A stretch of 64,000 bases of DNA from CAVPWP01 sp963709395 (GTDB taxonomy: Bacteria > Pseudomonadota > Alphaproteobacteria > Rhodobacterales > Rhodobacteraceae): assembly GCA_963709395.1 (NCBI GenBank), contig CAVPWP010000001.1:1-64000 (forward strand), given 5' to 3'. Under the pieces are notes generated by a model. That model saw only the letters and a program-made list of their open reading frames with translations, did no database searches and was not told where the DNA came from. Both the position numbers and the translations under genes were made by a program. Positions 42,739-50,745 of the stretch are shown here, piece after piece; position 1 is the first letter of the stretch; every line of letters begins with the position of its first letter.

Positions 42739-43885
42739 TCAGTGTCCGCGCCAGATCCAGCCGCCCCCCAGCACCCGCGTTCCACCAGTCTCGTAGAAGA
42801 CGCAGGCCTGTCCCGGGCTTACGCCTTCCTCGGGGGTCAGCAGCTCGACCTCGGCCTCGGTGGCGGAAAGCGGACGCAGGATCGCCTCGCGCGGGGGGCG
42901 GGTCGAGCGGACCTTGACGGAGACGTGGCGTTCGGCGGCCCCGTCGAAGGCGCCGTCGCCCAGCCAGTTGATCTCGCGCACCGGGACGATCCGGGTCGAC
43001 AGCATCTCCTTGGGGCCGACAACCACGCGGCGCGCGTCGACGTCGAGCTTGACGACGTAGAGCGGCTCTTCAAGCCCGCCGATGCCAAGCCCGCGCCGCT
43101 GCCCGACCGTGTAGTGGATCACGCCGTCATGGGTGCCCAGAACACGCCCGTCGGCATGGACGATCTCACCCGGTTCGGCCGCGCCGGGGCGCAGCTTCTC
43201 GATGACGCTGGCGTAGTTGCCGTTGGGCACGAAGCAGATGTCCTGGCTGTCGGGCTTGTCGGCGACCACAAGCCCGTGGCGCGTCGGCCAGCGCCCGCGT
43301 CTCCGCCTTGGTCGCCAGCCCGCCCAGCGGAAAGCGCAGATAGGCCAGCTGCTCGGGTGTCGTCGAGAAAAGGAAATAGGACTGGTCGCGCGCCGCATCC
43401 GCCGCCATGTGCAGCTCCGGCCCTTCTGGGCCTGTCTCGCGGCGGATGTAATGGCCCGTGGCCATGCAGTCGGCCCCCAGATCGCGCGCGGTCTCGAGCA
43501 GGTCCTTGAACTTCACCCGTTCGTTGCACCGGATGCAGGGCACCGGCGTGGCGCCGGCCAGGTAGCTGTCGGCAAATTCGTCGATCACGGCCTCGCGGAA
43601 GACGTTCTCGTAGTCGAGGACGTAATGCGGAAAGCCCATGTCCTCGGCCACGCGGCGCGCGTCGTGGATGTCGACGCCGGCGCAGCAGGCCCCCTTCTTG
43701 GCCAGGGCCGCGCCATGGTCGTAAAGCTGAAGCGTCACGCCCACCACGTCATAGCCTTCGGCCGCGAGTTCCGCGGCCACGACCGAGCTGTCCACGCCCC
43801 CCGACATCGCGACGACCACGCGCGTCTCGGCCGGGGGCTTTGGAAAGCCCAGCGAGTTCAGGCGGGCGTTGTCGTCAAGCGCCAT
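42739..43885 (-). CDS. mnmA: tRNA-specific 2-thiouridylase (frameshifted in this sequence)
   Basis: MnmA thiolates U34 of tRNA-Lys, Glu and Gln. From ATG 43885 the first frame gives the PP-loop VAMSGGVDSSVVAAEL, the first catalytic Cys in PVPCIRCNERVKF and ATGHYIRRE, and breaks after ETRALAD near 43281-43285. The second frame continues RHGLVVADKPDSQDICFVPNGNY with the second Cys (DICF), then LGIGGLEEPLYVV and the C-terminal barrel ending GGGWIWRGH. One extra G within GACGCGCCAC explains the break. The assembled protein is about 381 residues. Confidence 0.92.
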
Positions 43886-44019
43886 GGCACGGCATCCGTT
43901 CGCGGTCAGGGAATGGAGGGAATATAGGAAAATGCGACATACTCACAAGGCACGATTTCACCCCTCCTTAAGCCCGGGCGCGCAGCGTCGTGCGCGGTGA
44001 TTGAGCTTGGGGTGAGACA

Positions 44020-44298
44020 ATGTACTTGAAGAAGATCGACGGACCGCGGGCGGTGACGCTCCCGGATGGAAGGGTCATGACCCGCGCCGACCTGCCGGAT
44101 CCCGAGACCCGCCGCTGGGTCGCCAGCCGCAAGGCGGCCGTCCTGCGGGCGGTGGCGCATGGCCTCCTGACGCGCAAGACCGCGCTGGAAGCCTATGGAT
44201 TGTCGGACGAGGAATTCGACAGCTGGCAATCCGCGGTTGACCGCCACGGCGAAGTCGCTCTGAAAACAACGGCCCTGCAGCGCTATAGACAACCCTAG
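44020..44298 (+). CDS. sciP: CtrA inhibitor SciP (DUF1153)
   Basis: The protein has 92 residues, a small helix-turn-helix protein of the DUF1153 family. The characteristic start (YLKKIDGPRAVTLPDG), the basic RRWVASRKAAVLRAVAHG helix and the LTRKTALEAYGLSDEEFDSW helix-turn-helix match SciP. In Caulobacter, SciP binds CtrA and blocks transcription from CtrA promoters in the G1 phase. Here it lies 92 bp upstream of ctrA in the same orientation, so the activator and its inhibitor are neighbours. Confidence 0.88.
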   Translation: MYLKKIDGPRAVTLPDGRVMTRADLPDPETRRWVASRKAAVLRAVAHGLLTRKTALEAYGLSDEEFDSWQSAVDRHGEVALKTTALQRYRQP

Positions 44299-44390
44299 GT
44301 TGCTGATACTAGGCTGTCCTCAGGTAACGGGCGATTAACCATTCTGGGTAAGTGTGACCGGCAGGAACGGTGTGATTGCGGAGAACTGAC

Positions 44391-45092
44391 ATGCGCGTGC
44401 TACTGGTCGAGGATGATCCCACAACCTCGCGCAGCATCGAACTGATGCTGACCCATGCCAACCTCAACGTCTATGCGACGGATCTCGGGGAAGAGGGGAT
44501 CGACCTTGCCAAGCTCTACGATTACGACCTGATCCTGCTCGACCTCAACCTGCCGGACATGCATGGCCACGACGTGTTGCGGCAGTTGCGGCTGGCGCGG
44601 ATCGACACGCCGATCCTGATCCTGTCGGGCGCCGACGACACCGAGAACAAGATCAAGGGCTTCGGCTTCGGCGCCGACGACTATCTGACGAAACCCTTCC
44701 ACCGCGAGGAACTGGTGGCGCGGATCCACGCCATCATCCGGCGCTCGAAGGGCCATGCGCAATCGGTGATCCGCACCGGGCAGGTGGCCGTCAACCTCGA
44801 CGCCAAGACGGTGGATGTCGACGGCAAGCCGGTGCATCTGACCGGCAAGGAATACCAGATGCTCGAGCTTCTGAGCCTGCGGAAGGGCACCACGCTCACC
44901 AAGGAGATGTTTCTCAACCATCTCTACGGTGGCATGGACGAGCCCGAACTGAAGATCATCGACGTCTTCATCTGCAAGCTGCGCAAGAAGCTGAGCGAGG
45001 CGACGGGTGGCGAAACGCATATCGAAACCGTCTGGGGGCGCGGCTACGTCCTGCGCGACCCCCAGCCCCGCGCCGTTGCGGCCTCGGCCTGA
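44391..45092 (+). CDS. ctrA: cell-cycle master response regulator CtrA
   Basis: This OmpR-type response regulator has 233 residues from ATG 44391 (GGAG upstream). The receiver domain (1-115) has the acidic pocket EDD at 7-9, the phosphate acceptor Asp51 (LILLDLNLPDMHGHD), Thr/Lys switch residues (KPFHREEL), and the DNA-binding domain (about 125-225, LTGKEYQMLELLSLRKG and GRGYVLRDP). Identity to Caulobacter CtrA is high through the receiver. In Rhodobacterales CtrA is dispensable and controls motility and gene-transfer agents. The C-terminal VAASA lacks the usual proteolysis degron of Caulobacter only in part (it keeps two Ala). Confidence 0.96.
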   Translation: MRVLLVEDDPTTSRSIELMLTHANLNVYATDLGEEGIDLAKLYDYDLILLDLNLPDMHGHDVLRQLRLARIDTPILILSGADDTENKIKGFGFGADDYLTKPFHREELVARIHAIIRRSKGHAQSVIRTGQVAVNLDAKTVDVDGKPVHLTGKEYQMLELLSLRKGTTLTKEMFLNHLYGGMDEPELKIIDVFICKLRKKLSEATGGETHIETVWGRGYVLRDPQPRAVAASA

Positions 45093-45118
45093 GGCCGATC
45101 CGCTTCGACGCGACTGGA

Positions 45119-45170
45119 CCTTCCCCCGGGGCGCGCCTATCACCTGAAGACGCGCCGCTCCGGGGGAAGG
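45119..45170 (+). promoter_or_regulatory. large inverted repeat overlapping the ligA ribosome site
   Basis: CCTTCCCCCGG (45119-45129) and CCGGGGGAAGG (45160-45170) pair over 11 bases, with further inner pairing (GGCGCG with CGCGCC). The right arm contains the probable ligA ribosome site (GGGGGAAGG, four bases before ATG 45175). The hairpin could terminate ctrA transcripts or mask the ligA start; it lacks a U-run. Confidence 0.5.
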
Positions 45171-45174
45171 GAAC

Positions 45175-47301
45175 ATGGGCAGGGACGCCGCCGTCGACAA
45201 TCTGGATGAGGCCGCCGCAAAGGCCGAACTTGCCCGCCTCGCGCGCGAGATCGGCCGGGCGAACACGGCCTATCACGGCGAAGACGCCCCCGAGATCTCG
45301 GATGCCGCCTATGACGCGCTGAAGGCCCGGAACGCGGCGATCGAGGCGCGGTTTCCGCATCTCAAGCGCGCTGACAGCCCCAGTGACCGGGTCGGCGTCG
45401 CCCCGGCCGAGGGCTTTGCCAAGGTGCGCCACGAGGTCCCGATGCTGTCGCTGGGCAACGCCTTCAGCGACGAGGACGTGACCGACTTCATGCGGGGGAT
45501 CCGCAAGTACCTGGGCCTTGCGGCGGACGCGCCGCTCCGCGTGACGGCGGAACCGAAGATCGACGGGCTGTCGCTGTCGCTGCGCTACGAGGACGGTCGC
45601 CTTGTCCGGGCCGCCACGCGCGGCGACGGGACCGAGGGCGAGAACGTGACCGCCAACGCCCGCACGATCGACGATATCCCCGAAAACCTGTCGGGCGGCG
45701 CGCCGCAGGTGCTCGAGGTGCGGGGCGAGGTCTACATGACCCATGACGACTTCGCCGCCCTGAACGACCGCCAGCAACAGGCGGGCGGCAAGAGTTTCGC
45801 CAACCCGCGCAACGCCGCGGCCGGATCCCTGCGCCAGCTCGACCCCGCGATCACCGCCGCGCGCCCGCTGCGGTTCTTCGCCTATGCCTGGGGCGCGCAT
45901 TCCGAACCCCTGGCCGACACCCAGAGCGGCGCGATCGCGCGGCTGGGGCGGCTCGGGTTCACGACCAACCCGCTCACACGGGTCTGCGAGACGACCGAAG
46001 AGATGCTGGACCATTACCGCGCCATCGAGGAACAGCGCGCGACGCTGCCCTATGACATCGACGGCGTGGTCTACAAGGTCGACGACCTCGGGCTGCAGCA
46101 CCGGCTGGGCTACCGCTCGACCACGCCGCGGTGGGCCATCGCGCACAAGTTCCCCGCGGAACTCGCCTGGACCCGGCTCGAATCCATCGACATCCAGGTC
46201 GGCCGCACCGGCGCGCTCAGCCCGGTGGCGCGGCTTCACCCGGTGACCGTGGGCGGGGTCGTGGTGTCGAACGCCACCCTCCACAACGAGGATTACATCG
46301 CCGGTCGCGATGCCAAGGGCGCGCCGATCCGCGGTGGCAAGGACATCCGCGTCGGCGACTGGGTGCAGGTCTACCGCGCGGGCGACGTGATCCCGAAGGT
46401 GGCCGATGTCGACCTGTCGAAGCGCCCCGAGGATGCGGTGCCCTATGCGTTTCCGACAGAATGTCCCGAATGTGGGTCGGACGCGATCCGCGAGCCCGGC
46501 GACGCGGTGCGGCGCTGCACCGGCGGGATGGCCTGTCCCGCGCAGGCGGTCGAGAAGCTCAAGCATTTCGTCGGACGTGCGGCCTTCGATATCGAGGGGC
46601 TGGGGGCAAAGCTGATCGAGGAGTTCCACCGCGACGGCTGGGTGCGCGAGCCCGCCGATATCTTCACGCTCGAGGACCGTTTCGGTCCGGGCAACCTCAC
46701 GCAGCTGAAGAATCGCGAAGGCTGGGGCGAGAAATCGGCCACGAACCTCTTTGCCGCCATTGACGACCGGCGCCGCATCCCCTTGTCGCGCCTGATCTTC
46801 GCACTGGGAATCCGCCATGTCGGCGAGGTCGTGGCCGGGGTCCTTGCCCGCCATTATGGCAGCTGGTCGGCGTTTCGCGCGGCCATGGACGCGGCCGAGG
46901 TGGGCGAGGGCGCCGCCTGGGAGGATCTCATCAACACCGACGGCGTGGGCGAGGTCATCGCGCAATCGCTCGTCACCGCCTTCCACCAGGAGGCCGAGCG
47001 CGCCTCGATCGACCGGCTCGAGGCGCATCTGACGGTCGAGGACGCGGCCCCCACGGGAGCCGTCGACAGCCCCGTGGCCGGGAAGACCGTCGTCTTCACC
47101 GGAACGCTGGAAAAGATGACCCGCGCCGAGGCCAAGGCACGGGCCGAGGCCCTGGGGGCCAAGGTCGCAGGCAGCGTGTCGGCCAAGACCGATCTGGTCG
47201 TCGCGGGGCCGGGCGCGGGATCGAAGGCAAAGAAGGCAGCGGAACTGGGCATCGAGACCATCGACGAGGATGCCTGGCTTGCCCTCATCGGCGCGGCATG
47301 A
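45175..47301 (+). CDS. ligA: NAD-dependent DNA ligase
   Basis: LigA seals nicks in replication and repair. The protein has 708 residues. The adenylation Lys is Lys128 (EPKIDGLSLSLRYEDG). The OB fold, the zinc finger (CPECGSDAIREPGDAVRRCTGG), the helix-hairpin-helix repeats (about 490-600) and the C-terminal BRCT domain (VAGKTVVFTGTLEKMTRAEAK to the end) are all present, as in the family. It overlaps recG by four bases (ATGA). Confidence 0.97.
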   Translation: MGRDAAVDNLDEAAAKAELARLAREIGRANTAYHGEDAPEISDAAYDALKARNAAIEARFPHLKRADSPSDRVGVAPAEGFAKVRHEVPMLSLGNAFSDEDVTDFMRGIRKYLGLAADAPLRVTAEPKIDGLSLSLRYEDGRLVRAATRGDGTEGENVTANARTIDDIPENLSGGAPQVLEVRGEVYMTHDDFAALNDRQQQAGGKSFANPRNAAAGSLRQLDPAITAARPLRFFAYAWGAHSEPLADTQSGAIARLGRLGFTTNPLTRVCETTEEMLDHYRAIEEQRATLPYDIDGVVYKVDDLGLQHRLGYRSTTPRWAIAHKFPAELAWTRLESIDIQVGRTGALSPVARLHPVTVGGVVVSNATLHNEDYIAGRDAKGAPIRGGKDIRVGDWVQVYRAGDVIPKVADVDLSKRPEDAVPYAFPTECPECGSDAIREPGDAVRRCTGGMACPAQAVEKLKHFVGRAAFDIEGLGAKLIEEFHRDGWVREPADIFTLEDRFGPGNLTQLKNREGWGEKSATNLFAAIDDRRRIPLSRLIFALGIRHVGEVVAGVLARHYGSWSAFRAAMDAAEVGEGAAWEDLINTDGVGEVIAQSLVTAFHQEAERASIDRLEAHLTVEDAAPTGAVDSPVAGKTVVFTGTLEKMTRAEAKARAEALGAKVAGSVSAKTDLVVAGPGAGSKAKKAAELGIETIDEDAWLALIGAA

Positions 47302-49409
47302 CGGGGGACGGCACGACAGGCCGCGGTCGGCCCGAGGTCCTGTTCCCGCTCTTCGCCGGGATCGAGGGGCTGCCCGGCGTGGGGCCCAAGACCGCAACCC
47401 TCTTCGCCCAGATGGGGGTCGAGACACCGCGCGATCTTCTTTTCACGTTGCCCCACGGCGCGGTCGACCGGCGGCTTAGGCCCTCGGTGCTCGAGATTGC
47501 GCCGGGGAGCACCGGGTCGGTCGAGGTGACGGTCGGGCCGCACCATCCCGCCCGGCGCAAGGGCGGGCCCTACCGCGTGACGGTCGAGGATGCGAAGACC
47601 GCGTTCCAGCTGGTGTTCTTCCATGCCCGGGCGGACTGGCTCCAGCGCGAACTTCCCGAGGGGGAGCGGCGCATCGTGTCGGGCAAGGTCGAGATGTTCG
47701 ACGGCCAGATCCAGATCGTCCATCCCGCCTTCATCCTGCCGCCCGACGAGGCGGGCGAACTGCCGGCGTTCGAGCCGGTCTATCCGCTGACCGCAGGCCT
47801 GTCGCAAAAGCAGGTGGCCCGGGCCGCGGAGGCGGCGGTCGACCGCGCCCCGGATCTGGCCGAGTGGATCGACCCCGCACTTCGGGCGCAACGCGGCTGG
47901 CCGGGCTGGCGCGCGGCCGTGGCCGAGGTGCACGCCCCCCGCGCCGAGGCGGAGCTCGCGCCCGAATCACCGCCGCGCCAGCGGCTGGCCTATGACGAGC
48001 TTTTCTCGCACCAGTTGACACTTGCCCTGGCCCGCGCGCGCCGGCGCAAGCGGCCGGGACGGTCCTCGGTGGCGACCGGCGCGCTGTCATCGAAGGTGCT
48101 GGCGGCCTTGCCCTACCGCCCGACCGGCGCGCAAGAGAAGGCCCTGGCCGAGATCGCCGCCGATCTGGCGACGCCCGAACGGATGAACCGTCTGCTGCAA
48201 GGCGATGTGGGGGCGGGAAAAACCCTTGTCGCCTTCCTGGCAGCACTCATCGTGATCGAGGCCGGAGGGCAGGCCGTGATGATGGCCCCGACCGAGATCC
48301 TCGCGCGTCAGCACATGGCCGGTCTGGCCCCATTGGCCGAGGCCGCAGGGGTCCGGGTCGAGCTATTGACCGGACGCGACCGGGGGACCGATCGCGCGGC
48401 CAAGCTTGCGGCCCTGGCGGCGGGCGAGATCGCGCTACTGGTCGGCACCCATGCGGTCTTCCAGAAAGGCGTCGACTTCGCCGACCTGCGTCTTGCGATC
48501 ATCGACGAACAGCACCGCTTCGGCGTGGCCCAGCGGATGCAGCTGGGCGCCAAGGGGCAGGGGGTCGATGTGCTTGTGATGACGGCGACGCCGATCCCGC
48601 GGTCGCTGTCGCTGGCGCAATACGGCGACATGGACGTGTCGATCCTCTACGAAAAGCCGCCCGGACGGACGCCGGTGCAGACCGCGCTGGTGTCGGCGGG
48701 CCGCATGGACGAGGTGGTCGACCACCTGCGCCGCGCCATCGCCGACGGGCGGCGCGCCTATTGGGTCTGCCCGCTGGTCGAGGAAAGCGAGGTGATGGAC
48801 CTGACCGCCGCCGAGGAACGCTTCGCCCATCTGCGCGCGGCCCTTGGCGATGAGGCTGTCGGCCTTGTCCATGGCCAGTTGCCACCGGCGGAAAAGGACG
48901 CGGCGATGGCGCGGTTCGTCTCGGGCGAGACCCGCGTGCTGGTGGCGACCACGGTGATCGAGGTGGGGGTCGACGTGCCCGAGGCCTCGATCATGGTGAT
49001 CGAGCGCGCCGAAAGCTTCGGGCTTGCCCAGCTTCACCAGTTGCGTGGCCGGGTGGGGCGGGGTCAGGCGGCCTCGACCTGCCTTCTGATGTTCCAGCCG
49101 CCCCTGACCGAGACCGGGCGGCGGCGGCTCGAGATCCTGCGCGACACCGACGACGGCTTCCGCATCGCCGAGGAGGATCTGGCGATGCGCGGGGCGGGCG
49201 ATGTGCTGGGCGTGGCGCAATCGGGCCTGCCGCGCTTTCGCATCGCCGATCTCGAGCATCAGGCCGGGCTGATGGCGACCGCGCAGACCGATGCGCGCGC
49301 GCTTCTGAACGACGATCCCGGGCTGGCCACGGCGCGTGGAGAGGCGGCGCGGGTGCTCTTGTGGCTGATGGGTCGGGACGAGGCGATTCGCCTGATTTCC
49401 GTGGGTTAG
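47298..49409 (+). CDS. recG: ATP-dependent DNA helicase RecG
   Basis: RecG remodels stalled replication forks and Holliday junctions. The protein has 703 residues. The wedge OB domain (about 60-170) is followed by helicase motifs: LLQGDVGAGKTLVAF (motif I), APTEILARQH (Ia), IDEQHRFGVAQR (II, DEQH) and MTATPIPRSL (III), then motifs V-VI (HQLRGRVGRGQ). Its stop is followed 20 bp later by an array of GTTC repeats, and it is coupled to ligA. Confidence 0.96.
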   Translation: MTGDGTTGRGRPEVLFPLFAGIEGLPGVGPKTATLFAQMGVETPRDLLFTLPHGAVDRRLRPSVLEIAPGSTGSVEVTVGPHHPARRKGGPYRVTVEDAKTAFQLVFFHARADWLQRELPEGERRIVSGKVEMFDGQIQIVHPAFILPPDEAGELPAFEPVYPLTAGLSQKQVARAAEAAVDRAPDLAEWIDPALRAQRGWPGWRAAVAEVHAPRAEAELAPESPPRQRLAYDELFSHQLTLALARARRRKRPGRSSVATGALSSKVLAALPYRPTGAQEKALAEIAADLATPERMNRLLQGDVGAGKTLVAFLAALIVIEAGGQAVMMAPTEILARQHMAGLAPLAEAAGVRVELLTGRDRGTDRAAKLAALAAGEIALLVGTHAVFQKGVDFADLRLAIIDEQHRFGVAQRMQLGAKGQGVDVLVMTATPIPRSLSLAQYGDMDVSILYEKPPGRTPVQTALVSAGRMDEVVDHLRRAIADGRRAYWVCPLVEESEVMDLTAAEERFAHLRAALGDEAVGLVHGQLPPAEKDAAMARFVSGETRVLVATTVIEVGVDVPEASIMVIERAESFGLAQLHQLRGRVGRGQAASTCLLMFQPPLTETGRRRLEILRDTDDGFRIAEEDLAMRGAGDVLGVAQSGLPRFRIADLEHQAGLMATAQTDARALLNDDPGLATARGEAARVLLWLMGRDEAIRLISVG

Positions 49410-49428
49410 CCGTCGTTTCCCTGCGGGT

Positions 49429-49463
49429 GTTCTGCTTTGTTCACGAATGTTCTTAAAAAGTTC
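49429..49463 (+). promoter_or_regulatory. SOS box array (GTTC repeats) upstream of a small membrane peptide
   Basis: Four direct GTTC tetramers lie at 49429, 49439, 49449 and 49460. The last pair is GTTC-TTAAAAA-GTTC, an exact match to the alphaproteobacterial LexA operator GTTC-N7-GTTC. The other pairs are spaced six bases (10-bp phase), giving one face of the helix. Confidence 0.65.
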
Positions 49464-49527
49464 TTTACAGGCGCGAGGCAATATGAGAACAAAAGGGCAA
49501 CCCGGAACGACCTGACGGAGATGCCCG

Positions 49528-49650
49528 ATGATCGAAGTTGCCCGCACCACCCTGCGCCGATCCTTCCCGCCGATCGCACAGGATTTCCTTGGCGCCGCGG
49601 CGCTGGTCGCGATGCTGCTTGTCGGCCTGCATCTGCCCGGTCTGGTCTGA
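49528..49650 (+). CDS. 40-residue membrane peptide under a putative SOS box
   Basis: The ATG at 49528 has GGAG eight bases upstream and encodes MIEVARTTLRRSFPPIAQDF, a basic N-terminal helix, followed by one hydrophobic helix (LGAAALVAMLLVGLHLPGLV) that ends at the last residue. A terminator follows at 49794. A single-helix peptide directly behind a LexA-type operator resembles the design of Caulobacter SidA, a 29-residue SOS-induced division inhibitor, but I see no sequence similarity. The rival reading is a constitutive lineage-specific small protein whose promoter happens to carry GTTC words. Confidence 0.65.
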   Translation: MIEVARTTLRRSFPPIAQDFLGAAALVAMLLVGLHLPGLV

Positions 49651-49793
49651 CGAGGTCTGTTTGACGATTTGACGAGTTCTGCCTGCGGTCTGGTGGACCC
49701 ACGTCGCATCCTGTCCCCAACGTCGATGCGAAAGACACTGTCCCAAGTCCCCCGGGGTGCCTGCCCCGATCCGGGTCACCAGATACGCCACTT

Positions 49794-49834
49794 CCGCCGC
49801 CGTCCCGCCCGGGTCGTGCGGCGGTTTCTTTTTC
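49794..49834 (+). terminator. intrinsic terminator after the 40-residue gene
   Basis: CCGCCGC (49794-49800) pairs with GCGGCGG (49818-49824), followed by TTTCTTTTTC. It ends plus-strand transcription 144 bases past the small gene. Confidence 0.65.
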
Positions 49835-49852
49835 GGGAACCCGGTTGCGGGA

Positions 49853-50302
49853 TCAGGCGCAGGCGCTGCGCGCGGCCTCATCCATGGCCTCGACCGTGGC
49901 CTCGAGGGACAGGAGGATCGAGGCATGGCGGTTGCGGAACTCGCGCGCGGGCAGAAGCACCTCGTAGCCCTCGAACGGGGCGGCGGGGACGGGACCGTCA
50001 GCCGTCAACATGGCTTTCACGGCATCGCGCAGGTCCGACAGCGTGGCCCGGTCCTGGCCGATGACATGAGCGCCGAGAACCGCCGCCGAGGCCTGGCCCA
50101 GGGCACAGGCACGAACATCCTGGGCGAATTCGGCGACGCGGCCATCCCTGACGCTGAGGTCCACGGTGACGGTCGATCCGCACTGGGGCGACCGCTTGCG
50201 GACACTGGCATCGGGCGCGTCGAGACGTCCGGCATGGGGGATGTCGGCCGCCAGTTCGAGAATGCGCCCCGAGTAGAGCTTGATGAGGTCGCTGTCGGCC
50301 AT
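49853..50302 (-). CDS. iron-sulfur cluster scaffold, IscU/SufU-like (NifU N-terminal fold)
   Basis: The protein has 149 residues from ATG 50302. The start LIKLYSGRILELAADIPHAGRL matches the NifU N-terminal family. Cluster ligands visible are Cys41 (SPQCGST) and Cys66 (VRACALGQASA); the Asp of the usual CGD is Ser here. A third candidate Cys is next to last (SACA), much later than in SufU. This variant branch is common in Rhodobacterales and may not be a full scaffold. It is divergent from hisI. Confidence 0.85.
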   Translation of the reverse strand: MADSDLIKLYSGRILELAADIPHAGRLDAPDASVRKRSPQCGSTVTVDLSVRDGRVAEFAQDVRACALGQASAAVLGAHVIGQDRATLSDLRDAVKAMLTADGPVPAAPFEGYEVLLPAREFRNRHASILLSLEATVEAMDEAARSACA

Positions 50303-50367
50303 GGCGGCTTCCCTTCCGTGTCTGTGCCCCATAAATAGGGCAGCCCGGCCCCCAAGGAAAGCGCGCC

Positions 50368-50745
50368 ATGACCTTCGATCCCGCGACCCTTCGCTACAAC
50401 GACGCCGGGCTGATTCCGGCGATCGCCCAGGACGCGGCCTCGGGAGAGGTTCTGATGATGGCCTGGATGAACGCGGCCTCGATCGAGAAGACCCTTGCCT
50501 CGGGCAAGGTGACCTACTGGTCGCGGTCGCGGGGCGAATTCTGGGAGAAGGGCGCCACCTCGGGGCATGTGCAACGGCTGCTCGAGATGCGCATCGATTG
50601 CGATCGCGACTGCCTCCTGTTGCTGGTCGAGCAGACCGGCCCAGCCTGTCACACTGGGCGGCGTTCCTGTTTTTATACCGCCGTGCGAGAGGGTTCCGAG
50701 GTGGAACTCATGTCTCCGGAGCCGGAAGGCCCACCATCCGCCTGA
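50368..50745 (+). CDS. hisI: phosphoribosyl-AMP cyclohydrolase
   Basis: HisI opens the purine ring of phosphoribosyl-AMP in histidine synthesis. The protein has 125 residues, the monofunctional size. Motifs include LMMAWMNAASIEKTL, the WSRSRGEFWEKGATSGHVQ block and the metal-binding Asp/Cys (DCDRDCLLLLVEQTGPACHTGRRSCF). Its last 38 bases overlap the 3' end of the minus-strand gluQ gene. Confidence 0.95.
   Translation: MTFDPATLRYNDAGLIPAIAQDAASGEVLMMAWMNAASIEKTLASGKVTYWSRSRGEFWEKGATSGHVQRLLEMRIDCDRDCLLLLVEQTGPACHTGRRSCFYTAVREGSEVELMSPEPEGPPSA

Noticed and set aside
44335..44350. Possible CtrA autoregulatory site upstream of ctrA
   Set aside because: TTAAC is followed after seven bases by GGGT, not TTAA; only a half-site remains.
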